NCBI RefSeq assembly: GCF_003966265.1
Contig: NZ_RXNV01000002.1
Coordinates: forward strand, 1 to 64,000
DNA: 64,000 nucleotides
Source: Shewanella atlantica
GTDB lineage: Bacteria > Pseudomonadota > Gammaproteobacteria > Enterobacterales > Shewanellaceae
Direction: 5' to 3'
In this document: positions 1 through 9,984 of the stretch, piece after piece
Layout of the letters: every line of letters begins with the position of its first letter
Numbering within the stretch: position 1 is the stretch's first letter
Program-made: the position numbers and the translations under genes
The notes under the pieces: generated by a model
The model's input: only the letters and a program-made list of their open reading frames with translations
Database searches by the model: none
Told to the model about the DNA's origin: nothing

Positions 1-145
1 AAGTTGAGGTTAGTAAAGGCGCATTGGCAAGCTGCGATACAGTCACTACTGGATTTAGTCAGGGATCCACAAGCATGCTATTAAATTCGTGGGGATCCCA
101 CAGACTCTGACCCGAATTATTACCCGAATTATTACCCGAATTATT
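1..145. other. Gene-free left edge with transposon-like debris
   Basis: No open frame of note is visible. The stretch holds a 'ggatccac...gtggggatccc' palindromic patch and a 'gggtcagagt'-type motif on the minus strand, of the kind often seen next to transposase remnants in this group. That reading is inference from memory of such elements, not a match I can verify. It runs directly into three 12-bp tandem repeats and then the purC remnant, so I read it as part of a scrambled insertion boundary. Confidence 0.3.
110..145. repeat. Three perfect 12-bp tandem repeats
   Basis: The unit ACCCGAATTATT occurs three times head to tail without mismatch, immediately next to the purC remnant. It could be a slippage product at an insertion junction; no function is evident. 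Confidence 0.9.
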
Positions 146-313
146 CATCATCACAGATTGCGGTAGCTTATTATCGGCTGCCAGGGCGAAACGCTCATCT
201 ATTCGCTCTTTGTTGAGCATGATATCCGAGCCCGGGAAGTGGTTGAGTAGCCACTGTCTGAAGCCATCTTTAAGTCACTTCTCGTAGAGAATGACATCTG
301 AGTGTTAGTGGAA
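146..313 (-). pseudogene. Internal fragment of purC (remnant copy)
   Basis: About 130 bases here match the minus-strand purC segment near 6855-6982 with scattered substitutions. The match then jumps to the segment near 7173-7220, so roughly 190 bases are missing internally, with the break at a shared CTTT. The fragment lies in the same orientation as intact purC (6729-7835). It lacks the 5' part and the true 3' end and cannot code. Intact purC and this remnant bracket the three-gene cassette at 407-6633, which suggests that the cassette arrived with, or was rearranged through, a second purC copy. Confidence 0.85.
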
Positions 314-406
314 CTAATATGGAATGTATATTGGGTTTTGCTAATTGACAGGGAATCAACTAAGACCTAGGCTAAAATCTAGCCACAATAATACAAGGAT
401 GTATTT

Positions 407-2002
407 ATGCTTAGAATAATAGCTCTGTTAACTGCCATTTTGTTTCCTGCCTATGTACTTGCAAACGCCGATTTTCCTTCACATGTTGGAAAATCGCCAT
501 TTAGTTTTGACAAAACTAATATTCCTTCAAATACTTTTGTCGTCTCGGATAAAGGCCAAGACAATGATGTTTACCTTAAGCGAGATGACTCAAAAACATT
601 TGATTATCAATTTAGTTTGAAAATAGATCGTTATGTTGGGGATATAACCAAGCTAAAAGAGAATAAGTTGATATCAGAGAAGTTCGTAATATCAATGCCG
701 GTGTTTGATGTTGACAACGAATCAGCTTTGGAAGACTGCGATTATGACGGTGAGCCTGATCAGTTAACTCCCGAAATCGATGAGGTGTACTTTAACGGCG
801 AGAAAATTGGAGTGTTATCGGGTTCTAATGAGTTATGGGTACAAAATAGATTCGAACTGGACATTTCTAAACTAAACCTTCCTACCTCTCAAGGTGAAGT
901 TAGTGAAAACGTAGTCCAGATAAGAATTGATGCAGGCAATGAATTTGTGGAGCTCAGCTCTGGAAAAGTTGGCTGTCAGAAATGGGCGGTTGAAATTGAT
1001 TATGTGACTCTGGAGTATGAAGTAGTAGACCCGGTTTTATTGATTGTCGGGCTTGGCGGTGATCCTACCGTCATGACAAATGTAAAGAGCGATTATGTAA
1101 GGTTAATGAATAATTTAGGTCTCCCATACCAAATTGTCTCTCATAACTCCTCAGCTCAAATTGATAGCTGTATAGCTGGGGGAACTCCATCTATTATTGA
1201 ACATGGGCGAAACATTCGTAATGTAGCAGTTGAATTTTCAGATACATTAAAAACTAACAAATTTAATTTGATTGCCCACTCTAAAGGGGGACTTGATTCA
1301 AGGTGGTTTATCAATAATATTAATGCTGAGCCTTTACCTGTTTCAGCGGGGTTGATGGATAACAGTGTTGTGAAAAATACCTTGGCTGTTAATTCACTCG
1401 TTACTCATAGCACTCCTAATTATGGCACTGTGGTTGCGGATGCAATCGATTATAATCAAATATTCCATGAATTTGTAAATATCGCTGTGAAAGCTATTCT
1501 TACAGACATTTGTGACTTAAAAACGGATACGGCGACAGAATTTTCTAGACGCCATCAAATACCCAAAGGAATAAAATACCTCGCCATCGGTGCAAATATA
1601 GATGCTGATCTGGATGGTCGAGTTGACAGCGTGGAAAATCGGCACAATCAAATTCCTTCAACAATACTGTCGACGAAAACTTTTCTAAAGATTAGAGACG
1701 TTAAAGAATACATTGTTGAGGAAAAATATGCCGTTCTCTATTGGCCTCAACAAAATCCTCCCTTAACAATACCTGTCTACATCCCCGTGGCTAACGATGA
1801 ACCACAACTTAATGACTCTCTAGTAAGCTTAAAAAGTGCTACGCCTGGTGGCGCAAAAAAAGCAATCATAACCGTTGGCAATCATGCTACGGTGCTTTAT
1901 CCAAACCCTTATGGAGATATATGGACTGGGGCACAAGAGATTGTCAAAAAAGAAGCGTTAACTGGGATGCTGAAATGGAGTGTTGGCAATGAAAATCACT
2001 AA
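407..2002 (+). CDS. Secreted lipase-like alpha/beta hydrolase
   Basis: 531 residues. The N-terminus is a clear Sec signal peptide (hydrophobic run ending near ANA, about residue 21). Residues about 25-205 form an unrecognised beta-rich segment. From about residue 210 the protein resembles lipases/PGAP1-like hydrolases: an oxyanion-type LLIVGLGGD stretch, a nucleophile elbow AHSKGG with Ser about 292, and a likely catalytic His about 493 (GNHATVLYPN). An AAGGA ribosome site precedes the ATG. The next gene starts inside its last codons, so the two are co-transcribed and perhaps translationally coupled. Substrate unknown; a triacylglycerol lipase or esterase is the likeliest class. The partner being a giant adhesin-like protein suggests a surface or secreted degradative function, which is inference. 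Confidence 0.75.
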   Translation: MLRIIALLTAILFPAYVLANADFPSHVGKSPFSFDKTNIPSNTFVVSDKGQDNDVYLKRDDSKTFDYQFSLKIDRYVGDITKLKENKLISEKFVISMPVFDVDNESALEDCDYDGEPDQLTPEIDEVYFNGEKIGVLSGSNELWVQNRFELDISKLNLPTSQGEVSENVVQIRIDAGNEFVELSSGKVGCQKWAVEIDYVTLEYEVVDPVLLIVGLGGDPTVMTNVKSDYVRLMNNLGLPYQIVSHNSSAQIDSCIAGGTPSIIEHGRNIRNVAVEFSDTLKTNKFNLIAHSKGGLDSRWFINNINAEPLPVSAGLMDNSVVKNTLAVNSLVTHSTPNYGTVVADAIDYNQIFHEFVNIAVKAILTDICDLKTDTATEFSRRHQIPKGIKYLAIGANIDADLDGRVDSVENRHNQIPSTILSTKTFLKIRDVKEYIVEEKYAVLYWPQQNPPLTIPVYIPVANDEPQLNDSLVSLKSATPGGAKKAIITVGNHATVLYPNPYGDIWTGAQEIVKKEALTGMLKWSVGNENH

Positions 2003-5000
2003 TTATATATTGTTAGCAATATTGATTTTATTGCCTTTACTATCTGAAGCCGCGACGCCGTTGCAACAGTTGCGTATAAACAAAGACGCGACGGTGCTAA
2101 ATGGCGAGTTCAGTACCTCATTTGATGTACCTAAAAGCGAAAGCATTACTGTGATCATTCCCAATGTTGAGGGCTTTCAAACCAGCGCTATTAGCCTTAT
2201 TAGACCTGATAATGAAGTGATCACTGAAAATAATGCCGCTTTATATGGTGTCGATATAATAGAGTTCGCACCGGTAACCAGTGAAGAACATTTTATCGCG
2301 TTAACCAACAGTTGGATTGTTGAAATAACAGATGCCAAGGCGGGTCAATATACCATAAAAGGCTTGACCACATCCGCACAACCAAAAATACCGGTAAGCG
2401 TTCAGGTTAATGATTCGAATATATTGTTTCATTTAACGATAGGCGAGTCTTCAGTTAATCCAATGGTTAACCGCTTTATGCCGATTTCAGTTTTTTTAGC
2501 TGAAAGTGGATTTCCCCATACTCAAGGAAGGGTGACTATTGAGGTCTCGAAGGATGGAGTTATCCTTCAGCAAGTGACAACTCATGATGACGGTACCGCC
2601 TCGGACTATTCGGCGAATGATGGTTTGTACTCGACGTTATTTAAACCTTTATCCACGGGTATATATAATTTGTCTGTGCATATTACAGGAATCAATAGAA
2701 ATGGAGAGAAATTTGAGGCTAGCGTTGCATCTAGGTTCAAAGTAAATATTGAAAATATCTACATCACCGACACATATTCTGAATATGTGTCAGATAAAGA
2801 TGGTGATGGATATAGTGATGCGTTGATTTTAAACTTTGAAACAGGGGGAGAGTTTCCAGCTACCGGTCGTTTCACTTATAGCGTTACGTTGGGGCTTGGT
2901 GATGAAGGTAATTTAGTTCATTACGGCAGTATTGATGCGTCAGAAAAGAAAATTTATGCCAAAATTGATGGAAAAAAAATTCGGAGCTTTAATTACTCTG
3001 GAAAGTTTAAAATTAAAAATTTGGCAATCGAATATGGTGACCAGTATATTCAATGGAGTGGCTCGCGAGCTAATACCGCATTTTATGATAATGACTCTTG
3101 GGAACGTGATGATTTACTCTATCTAGGCAATGTGACTTTCGACCCCATCGACAGCGCAGATAATCGTTTCATTGATATGATAGACGTGTCCTTTAATGTT
3201 GATTCACTGCCGGCTGAAAAATTTGGATACTCTGCAATAGTCACTACGGTGAGCGGTGAACATGTCGGTGCCTACGGAGAACCAAGCATTGATTTAAGCC
3301 AAGGGATTAACACTGTAACATTTTCTATCCCAGCATCTGATTTTTCAAAACTACAATCAAATACAGCATTAAAGATAAAAAATTTATTGATGTACCCCCT
3401 GATAAAGGGGGGCAATGTCATATCGAAAAAGAATGTGGCCACCAGTTTGTCATATTCATGTTGGGATTTTTCAGGTTGCTCAGCGGCTGACAATGCGATT
3501 CCGGTTGCAGTAGACGATGAAGTTACTTCTCTTGGAAAGGCGATGTACATAAATGTTGCTCAAAATGACCTTGATGATGACGGTGATCTGCTCAAGGTCA
3601 ATTCAGTCACTTCCGCTCAACATGGGGTCGCTGAAGTCGTGGGTAATGCCATTCAATATACACCAACGATAGATTTTGAAGGTGAAGATGTTTTCCAATA
3701 TGAGCTAATTGACCTTCATCCAAAAAATAATATTTGGAAGGGCGGTTCAGCACTAGGTACGGTACGCGTATTAGTGAAACCCAACCATGAACCCGTCGCG
3801 AATGCAGATGCTTATCATGTTCCTGAAGGCATCACGACCTATTTTAAAGTCTTGGACAATGATTTAGACATAGATGGAGACGGATTATATATTTCATCTT
3901 ACTCTGAGGCTATGCACGGAACCATTACCAATTATGGTAATCAATTGGGGTATACACCAGTTCAGGGCTATGTTGGTGCTGATAGCTTTACATATACAAT
4001 TATGGACTTTGATGTTGCTACTAATGTGACTAAAGGTGGATCGGCGACTTCGCAGGTATCTATTGAGGTTGGAAATCTTATTAATGATGATCCTATTGCG
4101 ATGAATGATAGCTATTCATTAACACCAGGCACCCAATCCACACTAGATGTATTGCAGAATGATTCGGATTTGGACAATGATTCTCTGAGAATAAGCGGTT
4201 ACTCCTTACCCGCTAAAGGGACAATAGATGTTACCGATAAACTCATTACCTATAATGCCAATATTGATGCCAATGGCACTGATTCGTTCGCCTATTCTAT
4301 TACGGACGGTAAAGGAGGGAGTGCGACTGCTATTGTTACGATTACCTTTGTTCTCGAAAATAATCCTGCTGTAGCCGTTAATGATAATGTTGAGGTACCA
4401 AAGAATACTTCACTAGCTATCAATGTTTTTAGTAATGATTACGACGTAGAGGGCGATAGTTACAGCATCGTCCGTTTCACCCAGCCTTTCAACGGTTCAG
4501 TCGTCAGAGGTTTAGGAGATGAGCTGATCTACACACCGGAGACTGACTTCATTGGAGATGAGGATTTTAGCTATACTATCCAAGACGTTCAGGGAAACCT
4601 TTCGACTGCCCTAGTGCACTTAACCGTTTTAAATGATGAACCACTCGTCATCGCTAATGACGACACAGTGAAATTGTTTATTAACACATCCGTTGAAATT
4701 GATGTGTTGAGTAACGATACTATCGAGTCTACGGGGTCGTTAAGCATTGCTAGCTTTTCACAGCCCGAAAATGGATTAGTAAATCTGTCAAATGGTAAGT
4801 TCACCTATATTCCTAACACTGATTTTCATGGTACAGATGAGTTTACTTATTCGATTACCGACAATTTGGGAAACTTGGATGTAGCTGCTGTATTTATCTC
4901 TGTCGACACAGTTAACTCTTCACCAACAGCCGTTAAGGATGTTGCATTTACACAGCTAAATGTTGGTGTGAGCATCGATGTGTTGTCAAATGACTATGAT

Positions 5001-6080
5001 GTGGATAATGAATTTATTGAATTAATTAGTTTTGAGCAGGGACAATACGGTAGCACAGAGTTGTCTGGGAACAATATCGTCTATCAACCCAAAGATGATT
5101 TTGTTGGTGAGGATGCATTTACTTATCTAATTTCCGATCCATCAGGTGCGGAGTCGGAAGGATTTGTGACTGTAAGTGTCCTTGATAATAATGAAGCTCC
5201 TTTAGCCCAAGATGATTCTACTGAGGTGTACCAAGGTAGGAGCATTATTGTCGATGTCCTTTTGAATGATGTTGACCCAAATGATGATCTTTTGTTTATC
5301 ACTTCAATTTCTGAGCCTTCAAATGGTAGTGCCGTAATTGAGAACAATAAAATAAAATATACGGCTCCTTTTTATTTTGAAGAAAATGTTGAGGTTATAT
5401 ATATAGTTTCAGATGGGAAATTGACCTCGTCAGCCAGTCTAATGATTTCGGTGCAGCCTACTGTCAACACTGCACCAAGTGTTGACATTGTGAATCCGGT
5501 AGATGAACAACGTTTTACATTTGGTTCTTTAATTCACCTTACCGGTAAAGCATGGGATGAAGAGGATGGCGAGCTAAGCGATAAAATTTCATGGGGTTCG
5601 AATATCGATGGAGAGTTAGGCGTAGGCGGGGAAAAAGATGTGTTACTGTCACCTGGCCAACATACAATAACAGCGACCATAATTGACAACCAGCAGAATA
5701 CATCTTCCACGTCGGTGACTATTTTTATAGAGGAGTTATCCGGACAAACATATTCCAACAATACTGAATACAACATACCAGATAATAGAGGTTATGGTGT
5801 GACGTCGAACATTACAGTACCCGTTGATATATATTCAACAACCATCACTGTCACAGCTAGGATATCACATCCAATGTTAGCTGATATTGCGGTTCAATTA
5901 ATATCACCAACAGGTAAGCATTATAATTTGGTGAACCCGGGCAAGTATATATTTAATGAGAATTGGCATATAGACTTAAGACAAGTTGAAACAGCTAAAG
6001 GCGTTTGGGCGCTCAAGATCAGCGATCAAAAAAGAGATAATATTGGCACATTAAAACAATGGAGGATTCAGTTTGATTAA
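1989..6080 (+). CDS. Giant secreted protein: seven cadherin-like repeats and a C-terminal P-domain
   Basis: About 1363 residues. I chose ATG 1989 because GGAG lies 8 bases upstream and a signal peptide (MKITNYILLAILILLPLL) follows directly; a GTG at 1980 is the alternative. The middle N-terminal part (about 130-250) looks like a 'choice-of-anchor X' type domain (DGTASDYSANDGLYS). Residues about 500-1120 contain seven tandem Ig/cadherin-like repeats of the 'VLxNDxDxDGD...YTPxxxFxGxDxFxYxIxD' kind (VCBS/tandem-95 relatives), rich in Asp and probably Ca-binding. A further Ig-like domain follows. The last ~100 residues resemble a proprotein-convertase P-domain (SHPMLADIAVQLISPTG ... GVWALKISD), which in other bacteria is attached to secreted proteases. 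No protease domain is present here. Probable surface or secreted adhesin/scaffold working with the neighbouring hydrolase. Confidence 0.8.
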   Translation: MKITNYILLAILILLPLLSEAATPLQQLRINKDATVLNGEFSTSFDVPKSESITVIIPNVEGFQTSAISLIRPDNEVITENNAALYGVDIIEFAPVTSEEHFIALTNSWIVEITDAKAGQYTIKGLTTSAQPKIPVSVQVNDSNILFHLTIGESSVNPMVNRFMPISVFLAESGFPHTQGRVTIEVSKDGVILQQVTTHDDGTASDYSANDGLYSTLFKPLSTGIYNLSVHITGINRNGEKFEASVASRFKVNIENIYITDTYSEYVSDKDGDGYSDALILNFETGGEFPATGRFTYSVTLGLGDEGNLVHYGSIDASEKKIYAKIDGKKIRSFNYSGKFKIKNLAIEYGDQYIQWSGSRANTAFYDNDSWERDDLLYLGNVTFDPIDSADNRFIDMIDVSFNVDSLPAEKFGYSAIVTTVSGEHVGAYGEPSIDLSQGINTVTFSIPASDFSKLQSNTALKIKNLLMYPLIKGGNVISKKNVATSLSYSCWDFSGCSAADNAIPVAVDDEVTSLGKAMYINVAQNDLDDDGDLLKVNSVTSAQHGVAEVVGNAIQYTPTIDFEGEDVFQYELIDLHPKNNIWKGGSALGTVRVLVKPNHEPVANADAYHVPEGITTYFKVLDNDLDIDGDGLYISSYSEAMHGTITNYGNQLGYTPVQGYVGADSFTYTIMDFDVATNVTKGGSATSQVSIEVGNLINDDPIAMNDSYSLTPGTQSTLDVLQNDSDLDNDSLRISGYSLPAKGTIDVTDKLITYNANIDANGTDSFAYSITDGKGGSATAIVTITFVLENNPAVAVNDNVEVPKNTSLAINVFSNDYDVEGDSYSIVRFTQPFNGSVVRGLGDELIYTPETDFIGDEDFSYTIQDVQGNLSTALVHLTVLNDEPLVIANDDTVKLFINTSVEIDVLSNDTIESTGSLSIASFSQPENGLVNLSNGKFTYIPNTDFHGTDEFTYSITDNLGNLDVAAVFISVDTVNSSPTAVKDVAFTQLNVGVSIDVLSNDYDVDNEFIELISFEQGQYGSTELSGNNIVYQPKDDFVGEDAFTYLISDPSGAESEGFVTVSVLDNNEAPLAQDDSTEVYQGRSIIVDVLLNDVDPNDDLLFITSISEPSNGSAVIENNKIKYTAPFYFEENVEVIYIVSDGKLTSSASLMISVQPTVNTAPSVDIVNPVDEQRFTFGSLIHLTGKAWDEEDGELSDKISWGSNIDGELGVGGEKDVLLSPGQHTITATIIDNQQNTSSTSVTIFIEELSGQTYSNNTEYNIPDNRGYGVTSNITVPVDIYSTTITVTARISHPMLADIAVQLISPTGKHYNLVNPGKYIFNENWHIDLRQVETAKGVWALKISDQKRDNIGTLKQWRIQFD

Positions 6081-6633
6081 GTTCAGGATATTGGAGGTGC
6101 TGTTCTCGCTGTTATTTGGTGCCGCACTGTTTTATTGTGCTGCACCCGCAGATAAAGGTAATTCTTTCTTCCCGATTTTATTAGAACTTAAGCCGCTCTT
6201 GATATGTTTTGGTATCTGGTTGGTGTTATCCGGTTTAATTGCATCACATTTTGTGTTGGCTAAATGGTCGTGGATGTTGTTTTTTGGGTTCATCGGTATG
6301 TTGATTGTAGTGAGTCTTTTCCCTATCAGAACAAGGTTATACTACCCTCCTCAAAAGGTGGTTACTGCGGCGACAGAATATTTGGACGGCAATAATTATC
6401 TATATACCGAGATTGAAGCAATCCGAAGGGAAAGAGAATTATTTGATCCTTTTAGGCCTCATTATTGGCGTTTTGTAGTGCGTGGCGAGAGGTTACCCAG
6501 TGAAATAAGGCCTGAGATTTTATTGGATCAAAGAAAGCTTGGGGATTTTTATGTGTATGTTAGAGAATCCTTCTGGGGAACTCTGGATATTAAAAGGGGG
6601 AGGCGTACGTGGGAGCCAGAATCTCTTTGGTGA
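6073..6633 (+). CDS. Small membrane protein of the hydrolase cassette
   Basis: 186 residues from a TTG start at 6073, preceded by GGAGG seven bases upstream and overlapping the previous gene by 8 bases. The N-terminal ~90 residues contain three hydrophobic segments (about 8-25, 38-60 and 66-83). The C-terminal ~100 residues are soluble, charged and rich in Arg/Trp/Tyr. I do not recognise the family. Tight overlap with the upstream gene makes it the third gene of a lipase-adhesin-membrane protein operon, possibly an anchoring or export accessory. It ends just before a strong shared terminator. Confidence 0.6.
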   Translation: MIKFRILEVLFSLLFGAALFYCAAPADKGNSFFPILLELKPLLICFGIWLVLSGLIASHFVLAKWSWMLFFGFIGMLIVVSLFPIRTRLYYPPQKVVTAATEYLDGNNYLYTEIEAIRRERELFDPFRPHYWRFVVRGERLPSEIRPEILLDQRKLGDFYVYVRESFWGTLDIKRGRRTWEPESLW

Positions 6634-6639
6634 ATGAAA

Positions 6640-6672
6640 AAGCCGCAACTTCCTTAAAGGGAGTTGCGGCTT
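6640..6672. terminator. Bidirectional Rho-independent terminator
   Basis: AGCCGCAACT...AGTTGCGGCT forms a near-perfect GC-rich stem with a short loop, flanked by A and T runs on either side. It sits between the ends of the plus-strand cassette and minus-strand purC and can serve both. Confidence 0.85.
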
Positions 6673-6728
6673 AGTATCTTTATCAGAGCAGGGCTAAGTA
6701 CTAATACTGCGAGCTTAGTCAGCCCAGC

Positions 6729-7835
6729 TTAGTCGGCAATCAACTGATATTCATTGCGCAGAATATCGATGATCTCCTGCTTAGGGTTTTCGCTGATAGT
6801 CAGCTTCTCACCAATGATCTTCTCGGCAATGCCCACATAGGTGTTAGAGATATCCATCATGACCGATTGCGGTAGCTTGTTATCCGCTGCCAGGGCGAAA
6901 CGCTCAGGCATGCGCTCTTTGTTAAGCAGGATATCTGAGTCCGGGAAGTGGTTGAGTAGCCACTGTCTGAAGCCCTCTTTAGACTTCTCGATTATCTGAC
7001 CGTCGCGGTGAGCCGGACCATCCCAGATACGTGAGCTGTCTGGCGTACCCACTTCATCCATATAGATAAGCTTTTCTTTGCCATCGGCACCATTGACGTA
7101 GCCAAATTCAAACTTGGTATCGATGAAGATCTGATCTTGCTCGGCCAGTGCATCACTGATAACGGCGAAACCTTCTTTGAGTAGCTTCTCGTAGAGATCG
7201 ATGTCTGAGTGGCTGTGGAAGTTAAAGCCTTCCAGATGACGTTCGATATCGGCTCGCGATACGTTAACATCGTCCGCTTCCGGTACGCCTTCGAGACCTG
7301 TCAGAACACCTTTAGTCGATGGTGTGATAAGCAGCTCGGGTAGCTTTTGATCTTTTTCTAACCCTTCAGGCAGGGTGATGCCACAAAACTCACGTTCGCC
7401 TTTAGTGTAAGCGCGCCACATTGAGCCGGTTATGTACTGTCTTGCAATCGCTTCAACCAAGACAGGTTGCGCTTTTTGTACTATCCAGACAAACGGGTGT
7501 GGCACATCGAGGATATGACTGTCGGCTAAGCCTTTCTCTTTAAACAGCTTAAACCAATGATTTGAGATGGCATTTAACGCCGCGCCTTTACCGGGAACAC
7601 CGTTGAGGCCATCTTCACCTTGCCAGATACAATCGAAGGCAGAGATCCTGTCGCTGATCACCATGATGGCAAGTGGTGTATTAGCCGGGACGTCATAACC
7701 TTTGTCTTTAATCAGACGTGCGCTGTCTTGCTCTGTAAGCCAGTAAACGCTGCGAACTTTACCTGAATGAACGGCCTTATCTGTGCGGATAGGAAGATCA
7801 TCATTAACTGCTAGAACTTTATTTGAGAGATTCAT
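6729..7835 (-). CDS. purC: Phosphoribosylaminoimidazole-succinocarboxamide synthase (long form)
   Basis: 368 residues, the SAICAR synthetase of de novo purine synthesis, joining CAIR and aspartate with ATP in the cytosol. Family hallmarks are visible: GKVRSVYW near the N-terminus, the [12 protein letters not shown] block, the DTKFEFG motif, and the [12 protein letters not shown] block. The length is that of the long form found in Shewanella/Vibrio, not the ~237 residues of the E. coli protein. It stands alone, transcribed leftwards. A degraded internal copy of the same gene lies at 146-313. Confidence 0.95.
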   Translation of the reverse strand: MNLSNKVLAVNDDLPIRTDKAVHSGKVRSVYWLTEQDSARLIKDKGYDVPANTPLAIMVISDRISAFDCIWQGEDGLNGVPGKGAALNAISNHWFKLFKEKGLADSHILDVPHPFVWIVQKAQPVLVEAIARQYITGSMWRAYTKGEREFCGITLPEGLEKDQKLPELLITPSTKGVLTGLEGVPEADDVNVSRADIERHLEGFNFHSHSDIDLYEKLLKEGFAVISDALAEQDQIFIDTKFEFGYVNGADGKEKLIYMDEVGTPDSSRIWDGPAHRDGQIIEKSKEGFRQWLLNHFPDSDILLNKERMPERFALAADNKLPQSVMMDISNTYVGIAEKIIGEKLTISENPKQEIIDILRNEYQLIAD

Positions 7836-8149
7836 AGGGTACTATTTTTTTATTGGATGATTTCGGCGGGAATTGTAGCAGAACTTATATTTGCCAACAC
7901 TATGTTAATCGGTGAATTGTCTGTTCTTATATGTGTCTAAACGGAGAGTTGAATGACGGATATTGCTGTCGAGCTTCATCAGAGCCGGTTCGTCATAGCG
8001 CTCACGCTTTTCACAGACTATCTTTACTGTGTAGAGCGATATCTGACGAGTCATAATTTGTTGATAATTGGCGGGATAGGGACGAGGGTTAAGCGTGTTC
8101 ATCAGTTCTTTTTTATTGAGTTTGGTGCCAACACGTTGACAATTGAGTC
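7836..8149. other. Intergenic region, divergent promoters of purC and the next gene
   Basis: 314 bases with no convincing gene. Short frames of about 65 residues exist on both strands but have no ribosome site or recognisable content. The region must hold the purC promoter (minus strand) and the promoter of the solute-binding-like gene at 8150. I could not pick out clear -35/-10 or operator sequences. Confidence 0.5.
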
Positions 8150-8971
8150 ATGATGACATCTGTTAAGTACCTTTTATTATTCATAACTTTATGTCTGGGA
8201 GTTTGCCCGGGCCTAAAGGTGTGGGCGGTCGTTAGTGAGCCTGACAGTTCATCGTCGCTGGTTTTTGTGACCAGCCCCTATGAGCCTTATGTTATCGACG
8301 ATGAGGGCAGGGCGAGCGGTATATTTCCCGATATTATTCGTGCCGCTTTCAGAGGAAGTTATATTCGCCCCGAATTTGATTTTCTGCCTTGGTTGAGGGG
8401 GGAACATGAGGTTCAGGCCGGAAAGGCGTTTGCTACGTTCCCCTATCTGAAGACAAAAGCCCGAGTCGAGACTTTCGGGTTTTCGGGGCCGATTATCTAT
8501 TTCTTTCCGAAATTTTTCTATAACCGTTCGCGTTTCCCCGATGGATTCGAGTGGCAGACACTGGCAGATTTCAAGGGATATAAAATCGGTGGCGTGCGGG
8601 GCTATTGGTATGAACAAGATTTTAAAGATGCCGGTTTAACCACGAGTTACGTCACCTCAGACAGGCAAAATATCGAGATGTTACGCATTAAACGTATCGA
8701 TTTTACCCTTATTGATGAACTCGTCGGCTGGAACCTGATTAGAAGAACGGCACCGTCCTACCTCGGTACTTATGCAGTGGCTACTAAGGCCGAAAGTAGC
8801 GCCGCCTTTCATATTATGATCTCACCCGATTACCCTGAAGGAGATAAGTTCACCGAGCAGTTAAATATGGGGTTCAAGCGAATACAGCAAAACGGAGAAT
8901 ACCAGGAGATATTAGAGCGGTATCACGTTCCCGCCGACTACTCTGTTACTCAAACCTCAACAGGTCATTAA
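8150..8971 (+). CDS. Periplasmic solute-binding-like protein (SBP family 3)
   Basis: 273 residues with a signal peptide (KYLLLFITLCLGVCPGLKVWA). The mature part resembles family-3 amino-acid-type binding proteins: PYEPYVIDDEGRASGIFPDI near the N-terminus, then LADFKGYKIGGVRGYWY, and a C-terminal GFKRIQQNGEYQEIL segment. No ABC permease or ATPase gene is adjacent, so it is an orphan of the kind common in Shewanella, where such proteins may act as sensors or scavengers rather than transporters. Start: tandem ATGs at 8150/8153 without a strong ribosome site. Ligand not predictable. Confidence 0.75.
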   Translation: MMTSVKYLLLFITLCLGVCPGLKVWAVVSEPDSSSSLVFVTSPYEPYVIDDEGRASGIFPDIIRAAFRGSYIRPEFDFLPWLRGEHEVQAGKAFATFPYLKTKARVETFGFSGPIIYFFPKFFYNRSRFPDGFEWQTLADFKGYKIGGVRGYWYEQDFKDAGLTTSYVTSDRQNIEMLRIKRIDFTLIDELVGWNLIRRTAPSYLGTYAVATKAESSAAFHIMISPDYPEGDKFTEQLNMGFKRIQQNGEYQEILERYHVPADYSVTQTSTGH

Positions 8972-9020
8972 TAGCTCACTAATTGTTAGACAATTGCTCT
9001 TAGAGAAAGACTGACTCTTC

Positions 9021-9824
9021 CTATTCACCTATGTATGAACGTATGATCTCATCAATTCTATGGCTCTGTTTCAGTTGTAACACTTGCTGGTCGACCTGCT
9101 CGATAAGCTTTTCGGGCACGGCGTCACTGAAAGAGAGGTGTATCGGATAGGGAGCGATAACCTTGGCGAAGTCGACTAAGGTAAAGTCATTGCGATTTAG
9201 CTCTGTGTCCCTGATGGTATAGAGGGCGCGGGTCTTCATGGCGACAAAGCCTATACCGCGGCCGGTTTCTACTGCCTTGAGTGCACTTTCGTGGCTGTTG
9301 ACTTCAACTTTGAATATCAGGCCTGCCTTGATATATCTGTCGAGTCCGGGGTAGGTGAAGCCCTTAAGGGTAATGATGGTTTTGCCAAACAGATCATCAA
9401 CTCGGTTGACGGTGAATGCCGAATCCTTTTTTGTAACCAGCACATGAGATACATCGAACAGTTTGTTTTTCGACAGACGTCTGTTTTGTGCCTCTTCACC
9501 ATGAGTCGTTAGCCAGGCAGGTGAGCCATAGCTTATCCATCTGGGCGTATGCTGTGGCGCCATCATCAGGATGAAGCGCTTAAAAGGGTAGGTAAGAGTG
9601 GTGACTTCGACGTCGCTCTCTTTAAGTGATGCGTATACGATGTCACTAATGATCCCTTGATGAACCGGAACATTCTGATCCACTTTTTGATTAACTATCT
9701 GGAATGGTTCTGCTTGGTGGGATATGACCAGATAGGTTAGCTTATCAGCGCAACCTTGTTTGCTCGGTACTAAGCTTAATATGAGAAGCGTGAGCAGCAA
9801 AGGCCAGCTTGTTTTAAGGGACAT
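9021..9824 (-). CDS. Periplasmic solute-binding-like protein (SBP family 3), second orphan
   Basis: 267 residues. The signal peptide is followed by a binding-protein-like fold: QAEPFQIVNQKVDQ, then VDDLFGKTIITLKGFTYPG (the hinge/lobe 2 entry), and a C-terminal QLKQSHRIDEIIRSYIGE tail. It converges on the similar gene at 8150-8971 but is clearly diverged from it. No transporter partners are nearby. Likely a periplasmic ligand-binding protein of unknown specificity. Confidence 0.7.
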   Translation of the reverse strand: MSLKTSWPLLLTLLILSLVPSKQGCADKLTYLVISHQAEPFQIVNQKVDQNVPVHQGIISDIVYASLKESDVEVTTLTYPFKRFILMMAPQHTPRWISYGSPAWLTTHGEEAQNRRLSKNKLFDVSHVLVTKKDSAFTVNRVDDLFGKTIITLKGFTYPGLDRYIKAGLIFKVEVNSHESALKAVETGRGIGFVAMKTRALYTIRDTELNRNDFTLVDFAKVIAPYPIHLSFSDAVPEKLIEQVDQQVLQLKQSHRIDEIIRSYIGE

Positions 9825-9984
9825 AATAAGCCAATTCCTTTTATGGTTGTGTTCTTCATTCAGGGTTCAACCAGCGATCTGTCTATGCGATTCGTTCAAA
9901 TGGATCGATTCTGTTGGCGTTAGATTTTTAATTGTATTACATGGGACTTATCGATTCACGGTTTAATTAGATGGCAGAAATAAA

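Noticed and set aside
1980..1988. GTG start for the giant P-domain protein
   Set aside because: ATG 1989 has GGAG at proper distance and begins the signal peptide directly.
7905..8153. Two ~65-codon frames in opposite directions in the purC upstream gap
   Set aside because: They overlap each other, lack ribosome sites and show no conserved-looking content.
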